48,874 nt of DNA from Pelagibius litoralis (GTDB lineage Bacteria; Pseudomonadota; Alphaproteobacteria; Kiloniellales; Kiloniellaceae): positions 1 to 48,874 of the forward strand of contig NZ_JAAQPH010000031.1 of NCBI RefSeq assembly GCF_011683915.1, written 5' to 3'. The notes beneath the pieces were generated by a model. The model ran no database searches. It had not been told where the DNA came from and saw only the letters and a list, made by a program, of their open reading frames with translations. Position numbers and translations under genes: made by a program. Of this stretch, positions 8,183 through 15,952 are shown piece after piece (positions within the stretch are counted from its first letter, which is position 1; each line of letters opens with the position of its first letter).

Positions 8183-8377
8183 CTAGCGGGCCTCCCGGTC
8201 GTCGCCGGCTTGCCGGTTGTCGTTGGCGGCGCTCAAGCGCTCGAAGGCTTCGCGGGCGATCTGCCGGCCGAGCAGGCGCGCGAGGGTCAGCACCGCTGTA
8301 TCCAGTCGCGTCTCTGCCGTCCCGTTGTCGTTCGCTGCAAGGATGTCTTCCTGCGGGCGATCCTGGTCCTCGTTCAT
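8183..8377 (-). CDS. Small protein coupled to the serine recombinase
   Basis: A 64-residue protein containing ETRLDTAVLTLARLLGRQIA and AANDNR. The start is taken at ATG 8377 rather than the GTG three bases earlier, because AGGAG lies six bases upstream of the ATG. Its stop lies one base before the recombinase start, so the two form one operon. Similar small ORFs ending in a polar AANDN stretch accompany serine recombinases in alphaproteobacterial elements (recalled, not checked). Its function is unknown, and a directionality or regulatory role is only a guess. Confidence 0.7.
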   Translation of the reverse strand: MNEDQDRPQEDILAANDNGTAETRLDTAVLTLARLLGRQIAREAFERLSAANDNRQAGDDREAR

Positions 8378-8380
8378 CAC

Positions 8381-8725
8381 CGACTCCTTCCCAAGGCGAG
8401 CTTGGTGGTAAGTCAGACGTGGGCTTGATTGTGGAACAGGTCAACAGGAAAACTCCAGTAATTCCATGCAGTTAGATCAGATCATAGCAAGTAAGAGCAG
8501 GCATGAGGAAGCGCTATCCGGTGTCATCCAATCTCATCCAATGAATATTTTTTGGAGCTTGGCAAAATTCTCGCCGGGCCGAAGAAGGCGGGCTGTCAAG
8601 GGCGGCCATCAGGCCGCCGCCTCCGGCGGTCGTCAGACCCTTGACAGCCCGGCGCGGCCCGGCAGGCTTGCCGGCAAGCCCTGAAACAATCCTCTGCCGG
8701 TTCTCCGGCGTCTTGCTCCGTTGGT
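8381..8725. other. Intergenic region, structured but without a gene
   Basis: No credible coding frame. A minus-strand frame (8729-8514) exists only because it crosses the palindrome at 8590-8650. The right part holds that large palindrome. The left part presumably holds the promoter of the small protein and recombinase genes. Confidence 0.5.
8590..8650. repeat. Multi-arm palindrome (possible RNA structure, terminator or recombination site)
   Basis: GGGCTGTCAAGGG (8590-8602) is the exact reverse complement of CCCTTGACAGCCC (8638-8650). Inside are two more hairpins, CGGCC-ATCA-GGCCG (8603-8616) and CCGCC-TCC-GGCGG just after it. A single strand would fold as a closed stem carrying two arms. 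There is no T-tract. Its position between the recombinase operon and the XRE operon suits a terminator, a transfer or resolution site, or a structured RNA. Confidence 0.75.
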
Positions 8726-9115
8726 TCATATCTTCATCCTGTGGCGCTCGGGGACGGCCTCCGCGATGGCGGTGACGAGAGCCTGGGCCAGCCCCAGGTC
8801 GCCGTCGTCGAAGCTGCGGGCCAGGGCGGTGATGCTGGCGATCTGGCTGGCGCGGCGCTCGGGCTCACGCCCCCGCGTGCGGTCCTTGAGGCGCGAGGTG
8901 GGAAAGAGCGCGGATGCGGGCACCTGCAAGGCGATGGCGAGGCGCTCCAGGGTGACGAAGCTGGGGGCGGAGGCGCCGCGCTCGATGGCGCGGACCGCCG
9001 CCTCGGAGCGGCCGATGCGCTCGGCAAGATCAGCTTGGGTCAGGCCGTACCGCTTGCGCAGGGCACGGACCAGAAGACCGACTTCGCGGGCGAGGGCGAT
9101 GGTGGGCATCGGCAT
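8726..9115 (-). CDS. XRE-family helix-turn-helix regulator
   Basis: A 129-residue protein whose N-terminal half is a Cro/C1-type helix-turn-helix: LRKRYGLTQADLAERIGRSEAAVRAIERG, residues about 19-48 (given here in spaced terms, with key elements LTQADLAERIG and AVRAIERG). The C-terminal half is helical and arginine-rich, of no known family. It starts at the base following the stop of the upstream gene, so the two are translated together. It probably represses genes of the mobile element, perhaps its own operon or the recombinase. Confidence 0.85.
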   Translation of the reverse strand: MPMPTIALAREVGLLVRALRKRYGLTQADLAERIGRSEAAVRAIERGASAPSFVTLERLAIALQVPASALFPTSRLKDRTRGREPERRASQIASITALARSFDDGDLGLAQALVTAIAEAVPERHRMKI

Positions 9116-9673
9116 CTACACCAAGACGAGAGGGTCTGGCGTCCAGGGACGCACCCTGCCGATGGGCTGCCCGGGATTAGCCAAGCGCTCCAGATCGACA
9201 AGGGCGGCTTGCAGCCACTCACGGTCCTCGTACATGTAGACCCGCGCCCCGCCGCGCCGGGAGGCGATGACCCCAAGGGCGAGCTTGGCGTGGATGCCGG
9301 CGACCGTATGGGCGGGCACGGCAACGGCCTCGCGCACCGCATCGGCATAGCGTCCGTGGGTCTCCCAGCAGTGCAGCCAAGCCTCCGGATGGCTGTCCTG
9401 GAAAGGCCGGTATGGGAGATCGTGGCGCAGTTCTCTAGCCTCGCGGAGGCGGGCGCGCAGCCGCCGCGCCCGGGCGTTCTGGTTACGATAGGATTCGGCC
9501 ACGGCGATGCGGCGGAACAGCTCGGCATCGGGATTGGTGTCTGAGGCGAGCAAGGTCGGAGCCGGCAGGGCGGCCAGTGCCTGGAAAAGCGGAAATGCCA
9601 TTGCCGGGGCGGCAACACTGCCGGCCAGCATGGCCCGGCGCGAAAGTCCTGTGCTAAGGGTAGGGGTAGCCAT
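9116..9673 (-). CDS. Hypothetical protein with Tat-like signal sequence
   Basis: A 185-residue protein. SRRAMLAGSVAAPAMAFP near the N-terminus has the twin-arginine and hydrophobic stretch of a Tat-type or lipidless signal peptide. The rest is soluble, arginine-rich and tryptophan-containing (WLHCWETHGRYADAVREAV), with no domain I recognise. It sits directly upstream of, and abuts, the XRE regulator gene. The association with mobile-element regulators suggests a plasmid or ICE accessory function, but no role can be assigned. The alternative is that the apparent signal is simply a hydrophobic helix. Confidence 0.65.
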   Translation of the reverse strand: MATPTLSTGLSRRAMLAGSVAAPAMAFPLFQALAALPAPTLLASDTNPDAELFRRIAVAESYRNQNARARRLRARLREARELRHDLPYRPFQDSHPEAWLHCWETHGRYADAVREAVAVPAHTVAGIHAKLALGVIASRRGGARVYMYEDREWLQAALVDLERLANPGQPIGRVRPWTPDPLVLV

Positions 9674-9824
9674 GACCGGACTCCACTAAGTCGGGTTGTG
9701 GTCAGGCGTGGGGCGGGTGTTACGAGCACCCCCTCGCGCCGCTCTGTGCACCATTGTGGTTGCTTCGGTGTTAGCTTATCAACGTGACATCCATCCTGCG
9801 TAAAGTCAATATTAAAGTACAAAA
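9674..9824. promoter_or_regulatory. Divergent promoter region
   Basis: A 151-base gap between the divergent genes at 9673 (minus) and 9825 (plus). Both operons encode XRE-type regulators, so operators for one or both are likely here. No clear operator palindrome was identified. Confidence 0.35.
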
Positions 9825-10064
9825 ATGGACTTGATAATAATCACCCGACATCAATGCAAAGCGGCTCGGGCATTGGTGGAAATGAAGCAGGTAGACCTTG
9901 CGGAAGCCGCTGGGGTTTCAAAACAGACACTGGTTGATTTCGAACGCGGCGCCCGAACCCCGCACCGCAATCACATTGTGGCTATTCGTACCGCTCTCGA
10001 AACTGCCGGCGTTGTGTTCATCGATCCGAACGGTGGTGGACCCGGTGTACGGCTGCGGGAATGA
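9825..10064 (+). CDS. Small XRE-family transcriptional regulator
   Basis: A 79-residue protein that is almost entirely one helix-turn-helix domain. It has QVDLAEAAGVSKQTLVDFERG (key elements DLAEAAGVS and LVDFERG), followed by a short wing, TALETAGVVFIDPNGGGPGV. This form, ending in GVxF-PNG-G-GVRLR, is common for regulators beside alphaproteobacterial mobilization genes. It is transcribed divergently from the signal-peptide/XRE pair. Together they may make a switch controlling transfer or excision. Confidence 0.85.
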   Translation: MDLIIITRHQCKAARALVEMKQVDLAEAAGVSKQTLVDFERGARTPHRNHIVAIRTALETAGVVFIDPNGGGPGVRLRE

Positions 10065-10118
10065 TGTCGATCCGGCCCGCCGACATGACCGCGCCGAAAG
10101 AGCGCAATTCGCGGTATG

Positions 10119-10180
10119 GCGCCTAACGACAGAATGCAGCGGACGGCGAAGCGCGTCGACGCTGATGCTGAGCGATAGTG
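10119..10180. repeat. attC-like imperfect palindrome, left flank of the radical SAM/STAND cassette
   Basis: It starts with GCCTAAC (a perfect RYYYAAC, the R'' form of integron attC sites) and continues ACAGAATGCAGCGG. It pairs with CGCTGATGCTGAGCGATAG on the right. In the folded form one G (in ATGCAG) has no partner, like the extrahelical base of attC sites. The right simple site reads GATAGTG instead of GTTRRRY, so it is imperfect. A palindrome of the same design lies at 15780-15845. Confidence 0.5.
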
Positions 10181-10277
10181 GCACGGAAGCATAGCGTCAC
10201 AAGTTCGGGCGAGAAACACTGAGCGGCGAAACGTAATCCTTGCGAGCTGCGCGAACTGACAGGGGAGACGTAGGGTA

Positions 10278-11222
10278 GTGAAAGCTTCGATGGACAGCCA
10301 TCAGCCTGACACTTGGCAGTTGCGCGGCGGTCCGGCGGGACTCCACATATTCAACCGCAATACCGGCCTGAACGTCCTCGTCGACGAGATTCCTGTTCCC
10401 TCCTCGCTCCACTCGCGGGCGCCTCGGCAGGTATCTATCGCGCTCACGAACCGCTGCGATCTAGCGTGCGTGCACTGCTACGCGCCGAAATCGCGGGACG
10501 AGTTGCGTTTTGACGCGATCACACGGTGGCTCGCCGAGCTTGACGCGAATGGCTGTCTCGGGATCGGCTTCGGGGGTGGCGAGCCCACGCTATATCCGGA
10601 GTTCGCAAGGCTCTGTCAGCACGCCGCACGTGAGACCCGGCTTTCGGTGTCATTCACGACGCACGGCCACCACATCGATAGAGAGCTGGCTGAACGGCTG
10701 CGCGGCACCGTGAACTTCATCCGCGTGAGCATGGATGGAGTCGGCGCGACCTATGAGTCCATCCGACGGAAATCATTTCCCGAACTGATCGCCAATCTGG
10801 ACAACGTTCGGGACATCTCCCGCTTCGGCGTCAACGTCGTCATCAACAAGCGCACGCTGCCCGACCTCGATGAAGTTGTGCGTATCGCTGCCGACGCTGG
10901 GGCCTGCGAGCTGCTGCTTCTCCCACAGATGCCAGTTCGCAACGTACAGGCCATCCCCGAGGACGCGCTGCAGGACCTTTGCCGCTGGGTGAACGCGTAT
11001 AAAGGACCCCTGACGCTCTGTATCAACGAGGCGAGCGCGGACGGCTTTCCAATTTGCGATCCGTTGGCCGGGGAACGTGGTCTTCGCGCCTACGCCCATA
11101 TTGACGCGATGGGCGTACTTAAGCCGTCCTCTTACTCAAAGACCGGCGTTCAACTCGGGGAGGGAAGCGTGCTTCAAGTGCTCGACCAACTCGCGGACGA
11201 ACTCGTGGAGAACGACAGATGA
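10278..11222 (+). CDS. Radical SAM protein with a degenerate SPASM-like tail
   Basis: A 314-residue radical SAM enzyme. The iron-sulfur/SAM motif is CDLACVHC (C60, C64, C67), followed by GGGEPTLYPEF and FTTHG, typical of peptide- or protein-modifying members. The C-terminal part has the layout of a SPASM/twitch domain (PICDPLAGERGL, then DAMGVLKPSSYSKTGVQLG). The usual auxiliary-cluster cysteine after the proline is a serine here, so a second cluster is doubtful. The start is GTG 10278 (aggggag ten bases upstream), though ATG 10290 is possible. It overlaps the next gene by four bases (ATGA). No precursor peptide or SAM-modified substrate is obvious. As the first gene of a defence-like cassette, it may modify one of its two partners. 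Confidence 0.85.
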   Translation: MKASMDSHQPDTWQLRGGPAGLHIFNRNTGLNVLVDEIPVPSSLHSRAPRQVSIALTNRCDLACVHCYAPKSRDELRFDAITRWLAELDANGCLGIGFGGGEPTLYPEFARLCQHAARETRLSVSFTTHGHHIDRELAERLRGTVNFIRVSMDGVGATYESIRRKSFPELIANLDNVRDISRFGVNVVINKRTLPDLDEVVRIAADAGACELLLLPQMPVRNVQAIPEDALQDLCRWVNAYKGPLTLCINEASADGFPICDPLAGERGLRAYAHIDAMGVLKPSSYSKTGVQLGEGSVLQVLDQLADELVENDR

Positions 11223-11629
11223 AGATCTGGTACCAGCACGGCTCCGAGCACTCGGCAAACCTCGTGATGATCGGACACTTCGAAGACGCAACCGAGGCGA
11301 CGAAAGCAAAGGAGATCATCGACGCACTCACAGAGCAGGTTGCGAAGGATCAAGAGAATGGCACGCTTGTGCTCGGCACCCCCCAGAGTCGATATGGCAG
11401 CGAGATGCTCGATCTGCTCGGTCGCTTGAACGTGGCATCGATCGGACCGGGCGAGTTGGAACAATTCGCATACGAAGTCGATATCGAAGTGAAAGGCAAG
11501 TCGGTCGTCGTCACCACCGAAGAACTCGACATTGCCGTATTCCTCAAGATCCTAATCCTCCACGGTGCGCGCATTGAGGTTTACTCCGCGCATGACTATC
11601 CAGACACTGCCCACGGGCGAGGGAAATAG
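11219..11629 (+). CDS. DUF6375-like small protein
   Basis: A 136-residue acidic protein starting MKIWYQHGSEHSANLVMIGHF, quoted in part: key elements MKIWYQHGSEHS and NLVMIGHF. This resembles, from memory, the uncharacterised DUF6375 family. The alternating pattern suggests a small alpha/beta fold with no metal or catalytic motif that I can see. The start overlaps the radical SAM stop (ATGA), and the next gene begins 17 bases after its stop. The trio is therefore one transcription unit and probably one system. It could be a sensor, an adaptor, or the substrate of the radical SAM enzyme. Confidence 0.65.
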   Translation: MKIWYQHGSEHSANLVMIGHFEDATEATKAKEIIDALTEQVAKDQENGTLVLGTPQSRYGSEMLDLLGRLNVASIGPGELEQFAYEVDIEVKGKSVVVTTEELDIAVFLKILILHGARIEVYSAHDYPDTAHGRGK

Positions 11630-11646
11630 GCCCTGGTGGAGTTTCC

Positions 11647-14600
11647 ATGCCAGCACTGAACTGGGATACCTTCGCGAATCTGCCGGGTAGCGCCGAGAAG
11701 AACTTCGAGCTGCTCTGCAGAGGCCTCGTTCGCCACAATTATGGTAGCTACGGTGTCCTTCGCGCCCTCGCGAACCAGCCAGGAGTCGAGTTTCATCTGA
11801 AGTTAGACCGGCATTGTGACGCCCTGGGTGGCCCGGAACGTTGGTGGGGGTGGCAATGCAAATGGTACGACCTGCCGGAAAGCGGCACGCTGGGATCGAG
11901 GAGGCGGTCCAAGATTGTGGACGGCATTCGCAAGACAGAGGTTCATGTTCCTGGGGTCACGGACTGGGTGCTCTGGACTCGTCGCCCACTGACCAGCGGC
12001 GATCAGACGTGGTTCTATGGATTGTCGTCGAAGATGTCTTTGCACCTCTGGACCGCGGACGATATCGATAATCTCCTGGTCGGCCAGGCAAACGTGTTCC
12101 GCGGAACCTACTTCGGTGATCTGGTACTGACGCCGGACTTGTTGCGGGAACGACGCGAGCAGTCAGTCGCTTCGATTCGCGCGAGATGGCAGCCGGAAGT
12201 CCATCAAGTCGTAGACGCTGAACGTGACCTCCGACGCATGCTTGGGGAGTCAGACTCGTGGAATTCTCTCCGTGAGCTGGCCGCGGACTTGCGCTCAGCT
12301 GTGACAGCGGCGGAGTCGGCACCACAGGTGCCGGCCGCACTCGCGCCCATCGTGTCGCATGGAGTCGATACAGCAAGGCTCTTCGCTGATGGACTCGAGC
12401 GTGTTGCCGACGCGATTCGCGATGGAGACATTGACCTGTTACGAGATGAGCTCAGCTCGCAGCCGCGCAAACTGGCTGATGAAGTGGCCACGGCCCCTCG
12501 GCGACTGCGTTCAGGGAATCATCAAGCCGGGCTCTATGTGACGAACGCGATTGGCGGATGTCTTGAGACTCTGGACCTGTTCTCGGCAGTTGATGACGCC
12601 TTCTCGTCCCGCGTCGTCGCATTGGCCGCCTCGGCCGGCTGTGGCAAGACGCATCTTGCCGCCCAGCTGACAGCAGCTACAGACGGACGGCCGGACGGAA
12701 TACTCCTGCATGGCCGGGACCTGCACGCGACACATAAGCTCGACGACCTTGCGCGGCAAGTGACGATCGCGGGTCAGCCCGTTCAAACCATGGAGCTCTT
12801 GCTCGCGGCTGTGGATGCCGCTGGTCAGCGCGCTCGCCACCGGGTGCCGGTGGTCATCGACGGACTCAACGAGTCGGAAGATCCACGGACATGGAAGCCG
12901 CAGCTCGCTGCGCTGGAGACGGTCCTTGCGAAGTATCCGTACGTCCTGCTGGTCTGCACCATTCGGCCAGAATTCCAAGAAGAAGCTCTTCCCGCCGCAA
13001 CTCGGCGCGTAGAGATCGCTGACTACGGTGTGGATGTAGAAGACGCAATTCAGCTCCACTTTCGACATTGGAAGATTGACGCGACCGACGCCTCGCTACC
13101 CGGTTTCCTTCGCCACCCGTTGACCCTGAGGCTCTTCTGCGAGGTGAGTAACCCGACGCGTCATAAGATGGTTGGCATCGACGCGATGCCGGGATCACTG
13201 ACCGCGTTGTTCGATCGCTATCTCGATCAAGTCGGCGACCGAGTCGCAGAACTCGCTCCTCGAGCACAGCGTTACTACGCGCAAGACGTTCGGTCGGCGC
13301 TTACTACCATTGCGCAGTCCCTGTGGACATCGCGCACTCGTTCAATGGAGCTGTCTGAATTGCGCCACGCTCTGGGAGACGAGGGGCGCCCCTGGGACCA
13401 AAGTCTCGTGCGAGCCTTAGAGTATGAAGGCGTCTTGCTCCGCATGCCGTCGGACGGCGGCGGCGCGTACATGCCTGTGTACGACCGCCTGGGAGGGCAT
13501 ATCATCGCCAACGCTTTGCTCGCAAGCTACGGGCAGGCAGCCTTCGAGGCCTGGGTTCGTGAGGCGTCCACGATAGAACTTTTAGCCGGCGACTATGATA
13601 AACGACATCCGCTTGGCGAGGATATCCTGTATTCGCTTGTCGGGCAGGTCCCTCGACGCTTCTCCTCGAAGCAGCTGTGGCAGCTGGTTGACGAACCGCT
13701 CCGCTCTCCAGCCCTGCGATTCGCTGCGAAGCTCGAGGCGGCTTGCTTGGACGCGGCAACGGTCAACGAATTGCTCAACCGCGTACGAGGAGGAGACGCA
13801 AGGTTGCTTGAGCAACTCTGGGAAGTGCGAGGAGCGGCGAATCACCCACTGAACGCGGAAGCACTGGACGGAGTGCTTCGGCCGATCGGAGTGGCGATCC
13901 GAGACCTTGCTTGGACGGAGTGGGTGCGCAGAAACCAAGACAAGATACTTCGAGACCTGGAGCACCTCTCGCGACGTTGGAGAAACAGGGTAGCGCGGCC
14001 AGGCGATGTGCTTCGTGCTCGCTGGATCATGTGGACGCTCACGAGCACGGTTCGACGGTTGCGGGACCAGGCGACGAGCGCACTCTATTGGTTCGGTCGG
14101 GTCGATCCAGGAGGCCTTTTCGGCCTGACTGTCGACTCCCTGACCGTGAACGATGCCTATGTGGGCGAGCGCATGCTCGCCGCCTCGTACGGCGTCGTGA
14201 TGAGTCACCAACACGCAGACGCGGATTTCGCGGTCTTCTTGAAGCCGTTTCTCGGACAGCTCGCATCCGCGCTTGTCGGAGTTGCGGCAAGCGCGCCCAC
14301 GCATCACTATCTCGCGCGACTCTACGTGCGCGGCATTGCCGCGTTCGCCGCGAAATTCTACGGGTCCACTCTGCCGCACGCATTGCGTGGCACATGGGTA
14401 TTCGCGACGCCTGACCCCGTCCAGCCTCTCTCAAAAGACGATGCGAGATCCGACGAAGCAGGGCGAACGCTCCACATGGACTTCGAGAACTACACGCTGG
14501 GGAGGTTGTTTGACGATCGCCGAAACTACGACATGGACCATGCGGGGCATCAAGCTGCCGTGGCTCATGTGCGCGGCGTTGTGTGGGTCCTCGGATGGCG

Positions 14601-15747
14601 AGCAGCGAGCTTCCAGGAGCTCGACAGTAGGATCATGGAAGATGGCTATCGCGGAGGGCGTGGCGAGCGGCCACTCGCCGAACGCTACGGCAAGAAGTAC
14701 GGCTGGATCGGGTTCTACACGTACGCCGGACTACTCGAGGAGCGAGGCGAGTTTCCTCGCGAAAACCATGAGTTTTCCGACGTGGACATTGACCCGTCGT
14801 TCCCTGAAGGTCCGCCTATAGATGGAAGCGCCTCGGTTCCAGTGGCCTGGCTGTCGCCGACCGTTGAGAGTCATGAGAGTTGGATACGAGAGAACACCAC
14901 GTCGGTACCCCGCAGCCTCCTTCGTCGGGATCTGATCGGTGGCCACCGTGGGCCGTGGGTGGTCGTCCACGGCTTCGTTAAGGCTGAGGACAGGGTTCTC
15001 GGGCGAGAAGTATGGGCATTCATCTCTGCGTTGGTAACACCGAAGGAGAGCGTCGCGCGACTAGTTGCTGCGCTGAACGCCGGAGAGCGGCCTTGGGTGT
15101 CTCGTCACGTTCCGAGCGACTATTACACGTTCTCTGGCGAGATCCCTTGGCACCCACACTTTGCCTCCGGGGCACTCGCCGAGAACGCGTACTGTGAGAG
15201 CGTGCGGAACCGCGCGGGCGCAGTCGAGATGGAGGTGCTCGCGCACAGCTACGCGTGGGAGAGCTACCACAACGAAATGAACCGCGCGGGAAGCACGCTG
15301 GTGCCGTCTCAGCCCTTCTCGCATCGGTTCGACCTCCGCAGCGCCGCGCAATCCTTCGACCATTTCCTGCCTGACGGGGGCCGAGCCACGATCACGCTCA
15401 GTGGTGTCGATGGCCTCGAAGGAGACGTGCTCTACATCCACGAGGACCTACTTCGGCAGTACTTAGACGACCGCACCATCATCTGGTTTGCGTTCGGTGA
15501 GCGGGAGCTGCGACCCTATCCACCATCACCGCCGCAATGGCTCGTGGATGCTCAAGAGCAACAGGCAAGTACGTGGTGCGAGGTACTGACAGAGGCAGAC
15601 CTCAAACAGAATGGAAAGCCATCGCGAAAGAAGAAGGCAGCCAAGCGGCAGCCGGGAAAGACGAGCACAGCGAAGAAGCGGTCCGCCAAGAAGGCCCGGA
15701 AGCAGGTTGCATCCAAGGGTGCAAAACGGGCCGGAAGGAAGCCGTGA
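11647..15747 (+). CDS. Giant PD-(D/E)XK-STAND NTPase (Avs-like defence sensor/effector candidate)
   Basis: A 1366-residue protein. The N-terminus (about 15-130) looks like a restriction-type PD-(D/E)XK nuclease: FELLC, GVEF and WGWQCKWY supply the acidic and QxK positions. A P-loop NTPase follows, with Walker A ASAGCGKTHL (K334) and Walker B VVIDGLNE (D405-E409), the DGLNE form seen in STAND/NACHT-like ATPases. The long C-terminal half (about 600-1320) should be the sensor region, although no repeats are obvious. The last 45 residues are a lysine/alanine-rich tail like histone H1 (KKKAAKRQPGK, KKRSAKKARKQ). Antiviral STAND proteins bind a phage protein through such a C-terminal sensor and unleash the N-terminal nuclease. 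That role is inferred here by architecture. The start ATG has tggag six bases upstream. Confidence 0.82.
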   Translation: MPALNWDTFANLPGSAEKNFELLCRGLVRHNYGSYGVLRALANQPGVEFHLKLDRHCDALGGPERWWGWQCKWYDLPESGTLGSRRRSKIVDGIRKTEVHVPGVTDWVLWTRRPLTSGDQTWFYGLSSKMSLHLWTADDIDNLLVGQANVFRGTYFGDLVLTPDLLRERREQSVASIRARWQPEVHQVVDAERDLRRMLGESDSWNSLRELAADLRSAVTAAESAPQVPAALAPIVSHGVDTARLFADGLERVADAIRDGDIDLLRDELSSQPRKLADEVATAPRRLRSGNHQAGLYVTNAIGGCLETLDLFSAVDDAFSSRVVALAASAGCGKTHLAAQLTAATDGRPDGILLHGRDLHATHKLDDLARQVTIAGQPVQTMELLLAAVDAAGQRARHRVPVVIDGLNESEDPRTWKPQLAALETVLAKYPYVLLVCTIRPEFQEEALPAATRRVEIADYGVDVEDAIQLHFRHWKIDATDASLPGFLRHPLTLRLFCEVSNPTRHKMVGIDAMPGSLTALFDRYLDQVGDRVAELAPRAQRYYAQDVRSALTTIAQSLWTSRTRSMELSELRHALGDEGRPWDQSLVRALEYEGVLLRMPSDGGGAYMPVYDRLGGHIIANALLASYGQAAFEAWVREASTIELLAGDYDKRHPLGEDILYSLVGQVPRRFSSKQLWQLVDEPLRSPALRFAAKLEAACLDAATVNELLNRVRGGDARLLEQLWEVRGAANHPLNAEALDGVLRPIGVAIRDLAWTEWVRRNQDKILRDLEHLSRRWRNRVARPGDVLRARWIMWTLTSTVRRLRDQATSALYWFGRVDPGGLFGLTVDSLTVNDAYVGERMLAASYGVVMSHQHADADFAVFLKPFLGQLASALVGVAASAPTHHYLARLYVRGIAAFAAKFYGSTLPHALRGTWVFATPDPVQPLSKDDARSDEAGRTLHMDFENYTLGRLFDDRRNYDMDHAGHQAAVAHVRGVVWVLGWRAASFQELDSRIMEDGYRGGRGERPLAERYGKKYGWIGFYTYAGLLEERGEFPRENHEFSDVDIDPSFPEGPPIDGSASVPVAWLSPTVESHESWIRENTTSVPRSLLRRDLIGGHRGPWVVVHGFVKAEDRVLGREVWAFISALVTPKESVARLVAALNAGERPWVSRHVPSDYYTFSGEIPWHPHFASGALAENAYCESVRNRAGAVEMEVLAHSYAWESYHNEMNRAGSTLVPSQPFSHRFDLRSAAQSFDHFLPDGGRATITLSGVDGLEGDVLYIHEDLLRQYLDDRTIIWFAFGERELRPYPPSPPQWLVDAQEQQASTWCEVLTEADLKQNGKPSRKKKAAKRQPGKTSTAKKRSAKKARKQVASKGAKRAGRKP

Positions 15748-15779
15748 CCACGCCGTTCGGCAAGTGCCAGTAGAGATGG

Positions 15780-15845
15780 CCGCTAACCACCGGTTGCAGC
15801 GGACGGTCCGCTACGCGGCCCGCCACTGAACCGGAGCGCTAGCTG
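15780..15845. repeat. attC-like imperfect palindrome, right flank of the cassette
   Basis: GCTAAC-CACCGGTTGCAGCGG on the left pairs with CCACTGAACCGGAGCGCTAGC on the right, leaving a single unpaired G in GTTGCAG. CCGC-TAC-GCGG forms the tip. The shared string TGCAGCGGACGG and the position of the bulged G match the palindrome at 10119-10180. The right simple site is GCTAGCT, one base off the attC consensus GTTRRRY. It begins 33 bases after the STAND gene's stop. Confidence 0.5.
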
Positions 15846-15952
15846 CGTTTAAACGACCGCTTTGGGGCACGGACTCCGGTGCGGTGGAGTTCTGCTTCTG
15901 GCCGGACCTCAGACCTAGGCGCCGATATTATCGGGGGGACACAGCACGCACC

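Noticed and set aside
8514-8729. Minus-strand frame of 71 codons
   Set aside because: It is open because it runs through the GC-rich palindrome at 8590-8650, and no family is recognisable.
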